Source: CAVSWT01 sp963746735 (GTDB taxonomy: Bacteria > Bacteroidota > Ignavibacteria > Ignavibacteriales > Ignavibacteriaceae). From it: DNA of 64,000 nt. How positions within the stretch are numbered: the stretch's first letter is position 1; each line of letters starts with the position of its first letter. The stretch is from NCBI GenBank assembly GCA_963746735.1, contig CAVVCO010000026.1, forward strand, positions 124,001 through 188,000, written 5' to 3'. Position numbers and translations under genes: made by a program. The notes beneath the pieces are model-generated. The model was not told the origin of the DNA and made no database searches. It worked only from the letters and a program-made list of their open reading frames with translations. Of this stretch, positions 45,233-53,178 are shown in pieces.

Positions 45233-46062
45233 ATGAAAATCAAAAAAAAATATTCCTATACAAACAATAGACAAATTTGGAGACTGCTTCCAACTTCAAC
45301 AGGTAAACTAATTATTGAAGATAGAGATACACAAAACAAAGAAGTATTTTTCAATTGTCTTGAGATAAATTCGGGCAAAAAAATATTTGCAAATCTTCAG
45401 CTTGAAGAAAAGTTCTGGATAGGAATAGAAACTATTTTTGAAGACATAATTATCTTCCACAAATTTGCTAAGCCTGATATGCCTGGGCATTCTTCTATAA
45501 TTGCATTTGATATAAATTCTCAAAAAGTTATCTGGCAAAATGAAGACTTAACTTTTTTATTTGTTCATGACCAGAATATATTTGTTTACAAACAAAGATT
45601 CGAAGATAGATTATATTTTTCACTTAACATTAGCAGCGGTGAAATAATAGAAGAAATAGGAAATGATGCTTCTGACATTAAATGCTTTAAGAGAATATCA
45701 GTATTTCATCAAATAAAGATTACGAAAGTTATAATTTCCCGGAGCCATTTAATCCGAATGAAAACTCTCCTAAAGCCGCTGAATTTATAAATGAATTTAA
45801 AATTACTAATGTTATAACAGGAAATATTGATATTGTAGAACTGCAAGGGATTTTATTTTTTAATTGTCATTCGGTTAAATCGGATGGGCAGCTAAAAAAT
45901 GTGTTTTACGTAGTTGATATTGAACGAAAAAAAATTATTTTTAAAGAGGTGCTTGATGAAAGTACTTCTGTTTTCATTCCGGACGCATTTTTCATAAAAG
46001 ATAATTTAATATTTTTATTGATTGAAAAGATTAAGCTTTTGGTTTGCAGTATTCAGACATGA
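45233..46062 (+). CDS. DUF4905-like protein, one frameshift
   Basis: Protein of about 276 residues with no signal peptide, rich in beta strands. The first part (YTNNRQIWRLLPTSTGKLIIEDRDTQNKEVFFNCLEINSGKKIF, FWIGIETIFEDIIIFHKFAKPDMPGHSSIIAFDI) resembles DUF4905 proteins of Bacteroidota, which look like degenerate beta-propellers; this assignment is from memory of the family. The first frame stops at 45790. A shift near 45690 lets the reading continue as ISISSNKDYESYNFPEPFNPNENSP and DIVELQGILFFNCHSVKSDGQLKNVFYVVDIERKKIIF to a stop at 46062. The second part has the same composition, so this is one gene with a frameshift. Function unknown. Confidence 0.7.
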
Positions 46063-46087
46063 ATTGATAATAATTTAAAATAAAAAC

Positions 46088-46636
46088 ATGGAACTGACTG
46101 AAAAAGATAAAGAAGTGCTGCTGACAGCTGCCCGTGATTCGATAACAGCTTTATACAAAAAAATTCCTCCACCGATTCCTGATTATTCCCAATTCCCAAA
46201 CTTAAAAATTAATGCCGGGGCTTTTGTTACTTTAAAATATTCGGGACAATTACGCGGATGCATCGGTTATATAATTTCAAAAACATCAGTGTTTGATACT
46301 GTTTGTAATGCTGCTGTTCAAGCTGCTGCACACGATCCCCGATTCTTCCCGGTTTCTGAAAATGAGATAAAAGAAATCTCAATTGAAATTTCAGTCCTTT
46401 CAGAACCGGTTCCGATCAAAGAATATAGTGAAATTGAAATTGGCACTCATGGATTAATTTTGGAATACGAAAATTACCGTTCGCTGCTTCTTCCCCAAGT
46501 TGCAATTGAACATTATTTTACTGTTGAAGAATTTTTATCCGCTTTATGTGAGAAAGCCGGTTTGAAAAGAGACTTATGGAGAACTGAAAAAGTTAATATC
46601 AATACTTTCACTGCTACTGTATTTTCTGAATATTGA
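46088..46636 (+). CDS. amrA: AMMECR1 domain protein (AmmeMemoRadiSam system protein A)
   Basis: 182 residues, the normal size of the AMMECR1 family. Landmarks are INAGAFVTLKYSGQLRGCIGYI with the conserved LRGCIG, NAAVQAAAHDPRFFPVSENEIKEISIEISVLSEP and HGLILEYENYRSLLLPQVAIEHYFTVEEFLSALCEKAGL. The family often occurs with a MEMO1 protein and a radical SAM enzyme; the biochemical role is not known. The MEMO1 gene follows directly, but no radical SAM gene is present in this window. The stop overlaps the region just upstream of the next start, so the pair is co-transcribed. Confidence 0.93.
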   Translation: MELTEKDKEVLLTAARDSITALYKKIPPPIPDYSQFPNLKINAGAFVTLKYSGQLRGCIGYIISKTSVFDTVCNAAVQAAAHDPRFFPVSENEIKEISIEISVLSEPVPIKEYSEIEIGTHGLILEYENYRSLLLPQVAIEHYFTVEEFLSALCEKAGLKRDLWRTEKVNINTFTATVFSEY

Positions 46637-46653
46637 AAAGAGCGAGAGAAATT

Positions 46654-47475
46654 ATGAACAAATTTAGAACACCTTCCGTAGCAGGAATGTTTTATCCTGC
46701 TGTCCCAAAAGAATTAAAAAACTTAATTGCTAATATGCTGGATATTACACAGCCGGAAAGCAAAATTGAAAATGTTTTTGGATTAATTGTTCCGCATGCC
46801 GGTTATATTTATTCTGGTAAAACAGCCGCCTATGCTTTTAATCAACTAAAGGGGAAGAATATAAAAACAGTAATAATTATTTCTCCAAGTCACCGTGAGT
46901 ATTTCCCTGGCATTTGTATTTATGAAGGAGACGGTTATCAAACCCCCCTCGGCTTTGTTGAAATTGATAAGGAATTAAGAGAGAAAATTATAAACGAAAG
47001 TAAAACTATTTACAGTGGATTAGATGGACACAGAAGTGAACATGCAATTGAGGTACAGCTTCCATTCCTTCAAATGGTTTTGGGAGAATTCAAGTTTGTT
47101 CCCATTGTTATGGGAGATCAGGGTGAAATGTTTATTGATGAACTCGCATCAAAACTATCTACTGTTATTGAAGGGAACACTGTTGTTATCGCCAGCTCGG
47201 ACCTTTCTCACTACTATCCGAAATTTGAAGCCGACAAACTGGATTCTATAATTGCACAGCGAATAACTGATTTTGATTTTAATAAGCTTCAGTCAGACTT
47301 GCATAGTAAAAATTGTGAAGCCTGCGGCGGCGGTCCAATGGTTTCGGTTTTGAAAACTGCATCATTAAAAAATAAATTGAAGTCCAAAGTGCTGGATAGA
47401 AGTGATTCAGGTGATACAACAAATGATGACACGCAGGTGGTTGGCTATCTTTCTGCTGTTATTTACGGAGATTGA
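46654..47475 (+). CDS. amrB: MEMO1 family protein (AmmeMemoRadiSam system protein B)
   Basis: About 273 residues from the ATG at 46654 (MNKFRTPSVAGMFYPAVPKEL), which has GAGCGAGAG in front; the frame is open back to a TTG at 46633. The MEMO1 family resembles class III extradiol dioxygenases. Metal-type residues are visible: His in IVPHAGYIYSGKTAAYAF, SPSHREYFPGI, HRSEHAIEVQLPFLQMVLGEFKFVPIVMGDQ, SSDLSHYYP and CEACGGGPMVSVL. It forms an operon with the AMMECR1 gene before it and the DUF2520 gene right behind it. Confidence 0.93.
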   Translation: MNKFRTPSVAGMFYPAVPKELKNLIANMLDITQPESKIENVFGLIVPHAGYIYSGKTAAYAFNQLKGKNIKTVIIISPSHREYFPGICIYEGDGYQTPLGFVEIDKELREKIINESKTIYSGLDGHRSEHAIEVQLPFLQMVLGEFKFVPIVMGDQGEMFIDELASKLSTVIEGNTVVIASSDLSHYYPKFEADKLDSIIAQRITDFDFNKLQSDLHSKNCEACGGGPMVSVLKTASLKNKLKSKVLDRSDSGDTTNDDTQVVGYLSAVIYGD

Positions 47476-48371
47476 TTGTTTTCTAAAAAAAGTAAGATAG
47501 CATTTATTGGAGCAGGGAAAGCAGCATATTCTATTGCGGATGCTTTAATTAAAGCCGGTTATAAAATTGACTTTATAATTAGTAAGAATTTATTTTCCTC
47601 AAAAAGCTTTTCTAAGAAATTTAAAATTAAAACTTACGCCAATTGTATTTCTGGCTTAATTGATTGTGCTGAAATTATTATTCTTTCAGTCCCGGATAAC
47701 CAAATAAAAATTACCGCTGATGAAATATCAAAATTGAAATTGCACTTTTCTCAAAAGCTCTTTATTCATTTATCAGGTGCTAACGATATTTCAATATTAT
47801 CTTTTTTAAAAAGAAAAAAGCAAAGACAGCTTCATTTCATATAATGCAGACTTTCCCTACAAAGAAAATTGTTCCAATTAAAAATTGTTATGCTGCAATT
47901 GAAACAGGTAATAATACAGCAGAGAAATATTTACTTGAGGTAAGCAGAGATTTAAATCTCCATCCATTTAAAATTAAATCTGAAGAAAAAGTATTTTATC
48001 ATTTGGCAGGAGTTTATGCTTCAAACTTTTTAGTTGGAAATACTTTTAGCGCAGAAAATATTTTTAAGAAAAGTTCTAAAGAAAAAATAAAATTTTTTGA
48101 AATAGCACAGCCAATAATAAAATCAACTTTGAATAATATCAGCAAAAATAATCCTGAGAATTCTTTATCCGGCCCGGTTGATAGGGGGGACTATAAAACA
48201 ATAATAAAACATATATCTGCACTTAAAAAGAGAAAAGATTTTATTGAAGGAAACGTCAACCTTCAACTGCTAAATTATATTTCTCAATCCTTAATTCTAA
48301 TAAAAGCTGCAGAAAAGAAATATAGCGGCTTGAACGAAGGACATTTGAAAATTAAAAAATTGTTGATATGA
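47476..48371 (+). CDS. Rossmann-like DUF2520 protein, one frameshift
   Basis: NAD(P)-binding protein of the DUF2520 family (related to proline/F420-dependent reductases). The N-terminal Rossmann start KIAFIGAGKAAYSIADALIKAGY is clear, then IILSVPDNQIKITADEI and FIHLSGANDISIL. The frame stops at 47844 after KRKKQRQLHFI. A one-base shift in the A-rich stretch near 47815 gives KKAKTASFHIMQTFPTKKIVP, the conserved SFHPMQTF-like segment, and reads on through AIETGNNTAEKYL and HLAGVYASNFLVGNTFSAENIF to GPVDRGDYKTIIKHI and the stop at 48371. The TTG start at 47476 is directly behind the MEMO1 stop. I read it as one gene of about 298 residues. Confidence 0.85.
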
Positions 48372-48558
48372 TGAATTGAAGACGTTTGTTAAAAAATTAT
48401 AACATTTCTCGGGTGTGTTAATTTAACTCCGCTTCCAACGAAAATTGAATTAATAATTATATTGTTATTGAAGTATTTCTAAAAAAATAAAATTTCTTGT
48501 AATATTTCTAAAATTCTTGTTACTAATGTATTAGAAATAAGAGATAACAATTTTTAAC

Positions 48559-49068
48559 ATGCAAAACCAAACAGAGCTGCAATTTATAAAGTTACTTGAC
48601 GAAAATAAGGATAGAATATACAGAATATGTAAGATCTATGCTGTTTCTCCAATAGAACCTCAAGACCTATTTCAAGAAGTGGTAATCCAAATATGGAAAT
48701 CACTACCTACTTTTAAGGGCAAATCCAAAATAAGTACATGGATATATAAAATTGCACTAAATGTTTGCTATAGTTCAAAAATGAAGTTCGAGAAAAGCAG
48801 CAGCAAAACAGTGCGATTAGAATCCGTTCATTTTATACTCCCGGAAATAACTGTTGATAAAAATCAGCAAGAAAAATTTGAAGCTCTAAAAGATTGTATT
48901 TCTTCATTGAATGAGAAAGATAAGGCTATCATTATACTTTATTTAGACGAATTGCCATATAAAGAAATAGCATTGATTACCGGATTGAGGGAGAATCATA
49001 TAGCAGTTAAAATGAAAAGAATTAGGGATATGTTATTAGAATGCATAACACAAAAATTAAAATATTGA
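48559..49068 (+). CDS. ECF-type RNA polymerase sigma factor
   Basis: 169 residues. Region 2 is PQDLFQEVVIQIWKSLPTFKGKSKISTWIYKIALNVCYSS, and region 4 is ALKDCISSLNEKDKAIIILYLDELPYKEIALITGLRENHIAVKMKRIRDML. This is the ECF pattern common in Bacteroidota. Region 4 ends in a typical helix-turn-helix (YKEIALITGLRENHIAVKMKRI). The gene at 49082 begins 13 bases later and is probably its partner. What it responds to is unknown. The start ATG at 48559 gives a normal N-terminus. Confidence 0.92.
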   Translation: MQNQTELQFIKLLDENKDRIYRICKIYAVSPIEPQDLFQEVVIQIWKSLPTFKGKSKISTWIYKIALNVCYSSKMKFEKSSSKTVRLESVHFILPEITVDKNQQEKFEALKDCISSLNEKDKAIIILYLDELPYKEIALITGLRENHIAVKMKRIRDMLLECITQKLKY

Positions 49069-49081
49069 GGCAAATAAAATT

Positions 49082-49351
49082 ATGGAAGATGAAATAAATG
49101 ATTTGTGGAAAGAACTAAAAGACGTATGGAAAAATTCTTCTCAGACGGAAAAAATTAATTTTCAGATGTCAAGTTTAATTGTCGAATTAAAAAGTAAAGT
49201 AAGCCAATTCGAAAAAGATTCTATAAAAAAAGACTTAAGAAGAATTAACAATTTGACAAGTCAGTTTGAAAAAGATTCCATCGCTAATGACATAAGAAGA
49301 ATTACTTCAGCGATAAGAAAAATTATTCAATTATTTAAAATGAAAAAATAA
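49082..49351 (+). CDS. small coiled-coil protein beside the sigma factor
   Basis: 89 residues. The start EDEINDLWKELKDVWKNSSQTEKINFQMSSLIVELKSKVSQFEKD resembles the N-terminus of proteins that follow ECF sigma genes in Bacteroidota and may act as anti-sigma factors. Those usually end in membrane helices. Here none is present: the segment SQFEKDSIKKDLRRI is repeated as SQFEKDSIANDIRRI after 20 residues and a short basic tail closes the protein. It could be a shortened, soluble form. The anti-sigma role is inferred from position and the N-terminus. Confidence 0.6.
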   Translation: MEDEINDLWKELKDVWKNSSQTEKINFQMSSLIVELKSKVSQFEKDSIKKDLRRINNLTSQFEKDSIANDIRRITSAIRKIIQLFKMKK

Positions 49352-49551
49352 TGGCGAAGTACAATTACGTTTTTATAATGCATCAACGGACAGCGATTTC
49401 GTACTTGGCATTTGAGCAATTAAAAAATATGATTGTTTAAATGAAAAGGTCATCCTTTTCATTGCTCCTTTTGCGTAAGTCGTGAGAATAAATAAAACTT
49501 ATTCGATAAATTATTGTTTGTAAAAATTCATAATAAAAGCTAATTTTAGAT
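49352..49551. other. intergenic region with hairpins
   Basis: 200 bases without a gene. It has an imperfect inverted repeat (GGCGAAGTAC near 49353, GTACTTGGC at 49401-49409) and a perfect hairpin AATGAAAAGG-TCAT-CCTTTTCATT at 49440-49463, followed by GCTCCTTTTGCG. The second could terminate the sigma-factor transcript. Confidence 0.5.
49440..49463 (+). terminator. hairpin after the sigma-factor pair, probable terminator
   Basis: A perfect 10-bp stem AATGAAAAGG / CCTTTTCATT with the loop TCAT, about 90 bases after the stop at 49351. The following CTCCTTTT is only a weak U tract. Confidence 0.5.
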
Positions 49552-49821
49552 ATGATTTCCAATGAAGACAAATATAAATTATTAGAAATTGCCCAAAAGT
49601 ATAATATCTCAAAGCTTTATTTATTTGGTTCAAACTTAGATGATAAAAGAGACTCTACAGATATTGATCTGGCAGTTGACGGAATTGCCGATTCTCTTTT
49701 CTTTAAATTTTACAGCGAACTTATTTTTTCCTTATCTAAACCTGTTGACTTAATTGACTTAAAGAAAAAATCCTTATTAAACGATATGATAAAATCTGAA
49801 GGCACTATTCTTTATGGATGA
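49552..49821 (+). CDS. MNT-type nucleotidyltransferase (HEPN/MNT antitoxin-like)
   Basis: 89-residue minimal nucleotidyltransferase. The catalytic motif is LYLFGSNLDDKRDSTDIDLAV: Gly-Ser, then the two metal-binding Asp of DID. A third acidic residue is likely in KPVDLIDL. Such proteins work as antitoxins of HEPN toxins, modifying the toxin by adding nucleotides to it. Here the toxin gene should overlap the 3' end, and an ATG does so at 49814, but that frame ends after 16 codons. The nucleotidyltransferase itself is intact. Confidence 0.82.
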   Translation: MISNEDKYKLLEIAQKYNISKLYLFGSNLDDKRDSTDIDLAVDGIADSLFFKFYSELIFSLSKPVDLIDLKKKSLLNDMIKSEGTILYG

Positions 49822-49864
49822 GAAATTATCTAAAAGGATTGAAAATAAAAATATTATCGATTGA
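49814..49864 (+). pseudogene. short remnant of the HEPN partner gene
   Basis: An ATG overlapping the MNT stop by 8 bases opens MDEKLSKRIENKNIID and stops at 49864. The overlap is the one usual for MNT-HEPN pairs, and the peptide looks like the start of a HEPN protein, but the rest is missing. I read it as a truncated partner; a chance short frame is possible. Confidence 0.4.
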
Positions 49865-49923
49865 TGTATTGCAGAAGATGCAATAATTTTATCTTCTAGT
49901 TTGGCAAGCAATGCATTAATCGT
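49858..49923. repeat. 66-base imperfect palindrome
   Basis: Outer arms CGATTGATGTATTGC and GCAATGCATTAATCG pair at 13 of 15 positions; inside, AGAAGAT pairs with ATCTTCT. The right half includes TTCTAGTTTGGCAAGCAATGC, which recurs with 3 changes at 50425-50445. The element lies between the truncated HEPN frame and the next gene. Confidence 0.6.
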
Positions 49924-49947
49924 AAAATATCTTTAAATATAAAAATT

Positions 49948-50431
49948 ATGAAAACACTAATTAAAAATACCGGATGGAAAGTTGAAGAAATTTTGAATCC
50001 ATTTACGAATAAGCTTGAGAATTTATATTATTACCAAAATTACAAGGCACTAAGAATTAAGCTCGACTCAAAAATAGCTTCAAATTATGCAGGTTGGGTA
50101 TTATTAGAAAAAGATATTAGAAATATTAGAACTTGGCTTGATATTTTCAAAGATACAGCCACAGAAATATTTGTAAAAATTTTCCATCAGCGTCACACAT
50201 TATGCCGAACGAAAATCAATTGAAAAATAATTTACTTAAAGCTGTGACGATAGCTATTGTTTCAACTACGGTAAATTATTTGCTAAAGCAGAAGGGAGAA
50301 AAGTCAAGCTTGAAAAATCAATCTATATGGATGATAATAAGAAACTTGAATTACATGATTCATTATTAGATTTGAGAAATAAATTTACTGCACATGGTGG
50401 CGGTCATGATTATGAATATTTTACTTTCTAG
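49948..50431 (+). pseudogene. HEPN-like domain protein, frameshifted
   Basis: From the ATG at 49948 the frame reads MKTLIKNTGWKVEEILNPFTNKLENLYYYQNYKALRI and ends at 50223. The following DNA continues in other frames: THYAERKSIEK, NNLLKAVT, then DSYCFNYGKLFAKAEGRKVK and LHDSLLDLRNKFTAHGGGHDYEYFTF with a stop at 50431. The RNKFTAH segment fits the R-x(4-6)-H motif of HEPN domains, and FAKAEGRKVKLEK is typical of HEPN-like proteins. At least two frameshifts are needed, so the gene is broken or the sequence is wrong here. The domain call rests on the C-terminal motif. Confidence 0.5.
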
Positions 50432-50445
50432 TTCGGCAAGCGATA
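50425..50445 (+). repeat. second copy of the TTCTAGTT-GGCAAGC motif
   Basis: TTCTAGTTCGGCAAGCGATAC follows the end of the HEPN-like frame and matches 49894-49914 with three differences. The two copies bracket the 49948-50431 gene as direct repeats. Confidence 0.5.
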
Positions 50446-50533
50446 CTTAAATGCAGTTATATTTCCCTTCCTTTTTTGCTATATTTCCCTTCAAAATTTT
50501 TTAGAATTCTAACATAAAGGTTAAGAAATAAAT

Positions 50534-52027
50534 ATGTCCAAACCTGAAAAATCAGATGTACTTGAAAAAATAGTTTCACTTTCTAAAAGAAGAGGTTTCG
50601 TTTTTCAATCGAGTGAAATTTACGGCGGCTTGAACGGCTGTTGGGATTACGGTCCGTTGGGAGTCGAACTTTTAAAAAATGTAAAAGAAGAATGGTGGAA
50701 GTTCATGACTTACCGCGAAGACGTGGAAGGCCTTGATGCATCAATTCTTATGCATCCAAAAGTTTGGGAAGCTTCCGGCCACGTTGAAAATTTTACGGAT
50801 CCTATGATTGACTGCAAACAATGCAAAGCAAGATTTAGATTGGACATTCTCGGAGATCAACTGAATGAAAAGAAAAAGAAAAAAGCAATTGATGCATTAA
50901 AAGAAAAAATGTTGGATGACAAATCTCTAACAGAAAAATTTGCCAGTATTTTTGGTGACGGCAGCAGCTTCGATGAAAAGTTTAATTTGCTGCTTGAAGA
51001 TTCTGAGTTAGGTAAAATATTATTAAGCGAAATCAATTGTCCACAATGCGGCAACAAAGATACATTCACTGAAGCACGCAAATTTAATTTAATGTTCAAA
51101 ACTTTTATCGGGCCGGTGGAAGATTCAAGTGCTGTTGTTTATTTACGCCCTGAAACTGCACAAGGTATATTTGTCAACTTTCTGAATGTGCAAGGTGCGT
51201 CAAGACAAAAGCTGCCTTTTGGAATTGGACAAATTGGTAAAGCATTCCGTAATGAAATAAATACAAAAAATTTTCTGTTCAGAACCCGTGAATTTGAGCA
51301 AATGGAAATGCAGTTTTTTGTAAAGCCAAGCGACGATAAAAAATGGTATGATTACTGGAAAGCCGAAAGACTAAGCTGGTTTACTTCTTTGGGAATGACA
51401 AAGGAAAAACTTCGCTATCATGATCATCCTAAGGAAAAGCTTGCACATTATGCAAAAGAAGCAACCGACATTGAATATCAATTTCCATTCGGCTGGGGAG
51501 AGATCGAAGGAATTCATAACAGAACCAATTTTGATTTAAGCCGACACGAACAATTCTCCGGCAAGTCTTTAAAATATTTCGATGAAGAGTCGAAGGAAAA
51601 ATTCATTCCGTTTATAATTGAAACTTCTGCCGGTGCGAGCAGATCGTTCATGGCATTTCTAACTGATGCCTACCACGAAGAAGTGGTTAACAATGAAAAT
51701 CGTACAGTACTTAGATTTCATCCAAGATTAGCCCCAATAAAAGCGGCAATATTCCCTTTGGTTAATAAAGATGGTATGCCGGAAATTGCAAGGAAGATTG
51801 AAAAAGATTTAAGAAGAAGCTTGAAAGTGTTTTACGATGATAAAGGTGCTGTTGGAAGAAGGTACCGTAGGCAGGACGAAGCAGGCACACCGTTTTGCAT
51901 AACCGTTGATACTCAAACTCTTGAAGACAAATCTGTAACAATTAGGGAACGTGATTCGATGAATCAGGTTAGAGTTGACAGCAGTCAAGTGCTAAATTAT
52001 TTGTTAGAAAAACTTCATCTCGATTGA
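50534..52027 (+). CDS. glyS: glycyl-tRNA synthetase, dimeric type
   Basis: Class II synthetase charging tRNA-Gly, 497 residues. It is the alpha2 type, not the alpha2beta2 type. Landmarks are RRGFVFQSSEIYGGLNGCWDYGPLGVELL, SGHVENFTDPMIDC, the zinc-like cysteines CKQC and CPQCG around an insertion (about residues 95-180), YLRPETAQGIFVNF, IGKAFRNEINTKNFLFRTREFEQMEMQFFV, GEIEGIHNRTNFDLSRH and the C-terminal anticodon-binding domain (LAPIKAAIFPL, GRRYRRQDEAGTPFCITVD). The start ATG at 50534 gives the normal N-terminus. Confidence 0.97.
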   Translation: MSKPEKSDVLEKIVSLSKRRGFVFQSSEIYGGLNGCWDYGPLGVELLKNVKEEWWKFMTYREDVEGLDASILMHPKVWEASGHVENFTDPMIDCKQCKARFRLDILGDQLNEKKKKKAIDALKEKMLDDKSLTEKFASIFGDGSSFDEKFNLLLEDSELGKILLSEINCPQCGNKDTFTEARKFNLMFKTFIGPVEDSSAVVYLRPETAQGIFVNFLNVQGASRQKLPFGIGQIGKAFRNEINTKNFLFRTREFEQMEMQFFVKPSDDKKWYDYWKAERLSWFTSLGMTKEKLRYHDHPKEKLAHYAKEATDIEYQFPFGWGEIEGIHNRTNFDLSRHEQFSGKSLKYFDEESKEKFIPFIIETSAGASRSFMAFLTDAYHEEVVNNENRTVLRFHPRLAPIKAAIFPLVNKDGMPEIARKIEKDLRRSLKVFYDDKGAVGRRYRRQDEAGTPFCITVDTQTLEDKSVTIRERDSMNQVRVDSSQVLNYLLEKLHLD

Positions 52028-52071
52028 TATATTTGATTTCATCATTTACAAAAAATCCGGAGCGAAATTAA

Positions 52072-52935
52072 ATGTTCAAGTTAAAATCTTTAATTATATT
52101 CTTAAATATATTTGCAGCCGCTTTATTTATTTTTTCCGGCTGCACATCCGATACATCAACAAACCCGCAGACAGGAACATCTTCAGTTAGCCCTCCCACA
52201 AATATTGATTTGTTAGTTGATGCTGTAGCTGGCGGAGGCTCTTATGCTTTAATAACCTGGGATGCTTCTACAGATGAAAGTGTCAGCGGATTTAATGGAT
52301 ATAGGATAATTACATATACTTTAAACTCGAGCAATCAAATTGTTGCTGTTTTTAAAAATGATTTAGTTTCTAAAAGTACACATACAGAAACTCTTAATAA
52401 TATCCAGAGAGGAATCAAATATATATCTTACGTAAGATCTGAACTTACAAACGGAACTAAAAGTGACTCAGTTGCAACTAAAATTTACGGTGGAGTTTAC
52501 TACAATAATAACGGTGTTATTAGCGAATATTCTGCAAGTAATACTTCAGCTAAAAGTGGTTATGGATGGAATACAAGTGTTGGTTCCGGGACTCAATATT
52601 CATTTACGACTACAAATGCTGCCTCAATAGACATACACATGAGGTACGAAGGCGGATTGAAATTTTACTCGCCAATTAATTATTTAACAGGTGGCAAAAC
52701 TACACTCTATAGTGTTGTTGATACCGGGCAGGCTGCTTTTGACCAAACAACATTGGATGAACCATCTTTTTCAGTTGTTGATGTTGCTGCAAATACCGTT
52801 TATTTAATTAAAACTCAAGAAGGATATTATATTAAAGTTTGGATTAAAAATATTAGCTTTGCAAATAATGTAAATACAGCATACTTCGATTATAAAGTAC
52901 AGCCCATAATTGATTTGAAATTAGTCAAGAAATAA
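52072..52935 (+). CDS. lipoprotein with fibronectin-III-like region
   Basis: 287 residues. A lipoprotein signal peptide (IFLNIFAAALFIFSGCTSDTSTN) places the lipid-bearing Cys at residue 24. The next 90 residues (PPTNIDLLVDAVAGGGSYALITWDASTDESVSGFNGYRIITYT, NNIQRGIKYISYVRSEL) look like a fibronectin type III fold. The C-terminal half is beta-rich with no motif I know. It is likely an envelope protein of unknown role. The start ATG is 44 bases after the glyS stop. Confidence 0.75.
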   Translation: MFKLKSLIIFLNIFAAALFIFSGCTSDTSTNPQTGTSSVSPPTNIDLLVDAVAGGGSYALITWDASTDESVSGFNGYRIITYTLNSSNQIVAVFKNDLVSKSTHTETLNNIQRGIKYISYVRSELTNGTKSDSVATKIYGGVYYNNNGVISEYSASNTSAKSGYGWNTSVGSGTQYSFTTTNAASIDIHMRYEGGLKFYSPINYLTGGKTTLYSVVDTGQAAFDQTTLDEPSFSVVDVAANTVYLIKTQEGYYIKVWIKNISFANNVNTAYFDYKVQPIIDLKLVKK

Positions 52936-52992
52936 TCTTTGGCTTTTTAAATTGGGTTGTGTATTAGACGGAGAAAAATTTAATTAGTAAAT

Positions 52993-53118
52993 GAGGCTTC
53001 TTAAAAATTAATTTTGATAAGCTAAAAATGTCAAACTGAGCTTGTCGAAGTTGGAAATTCTCTCGATTTGTCTTACTTCGATAACTCAGCAAGACAAAGT
53101 TAATTTTTCTGAAGTCTC
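52993..53118. repeat. 126-base inverted-repeat element (MITE-like)
   Basis: Outer arms GAGGCTTCTTAAAAATTAAT and, on the other strand, GAGACTTCAGAAAAATTAAC (reverse of the right end) match at 15 of 20 positions. Inner arms around ACTGAGCTTGTCGAAG and CTTCGATAACTCAGCAAGAC also pair. The element can fold into one long imperfect hairpin and holds no gene. The inner ACTGAGCTTGTCGAAG core resembles a repeat widespread in Bacteroidota genomes (from memory). Confidence 0.7.
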
Positions 53119-53178
53119 TAATTATAATTTTTCTCCGTTATGGTTTTAAATTGAAAAAAGGACTTTGAAAGATTCATT

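Noticed and set aside
49858..50445. Integron attC sites
   Set aside because: The folded sequences lack RYYYAAC/GTTRRRY boxes and there is no integrase in the window, so only a neutral repeat is annotated.
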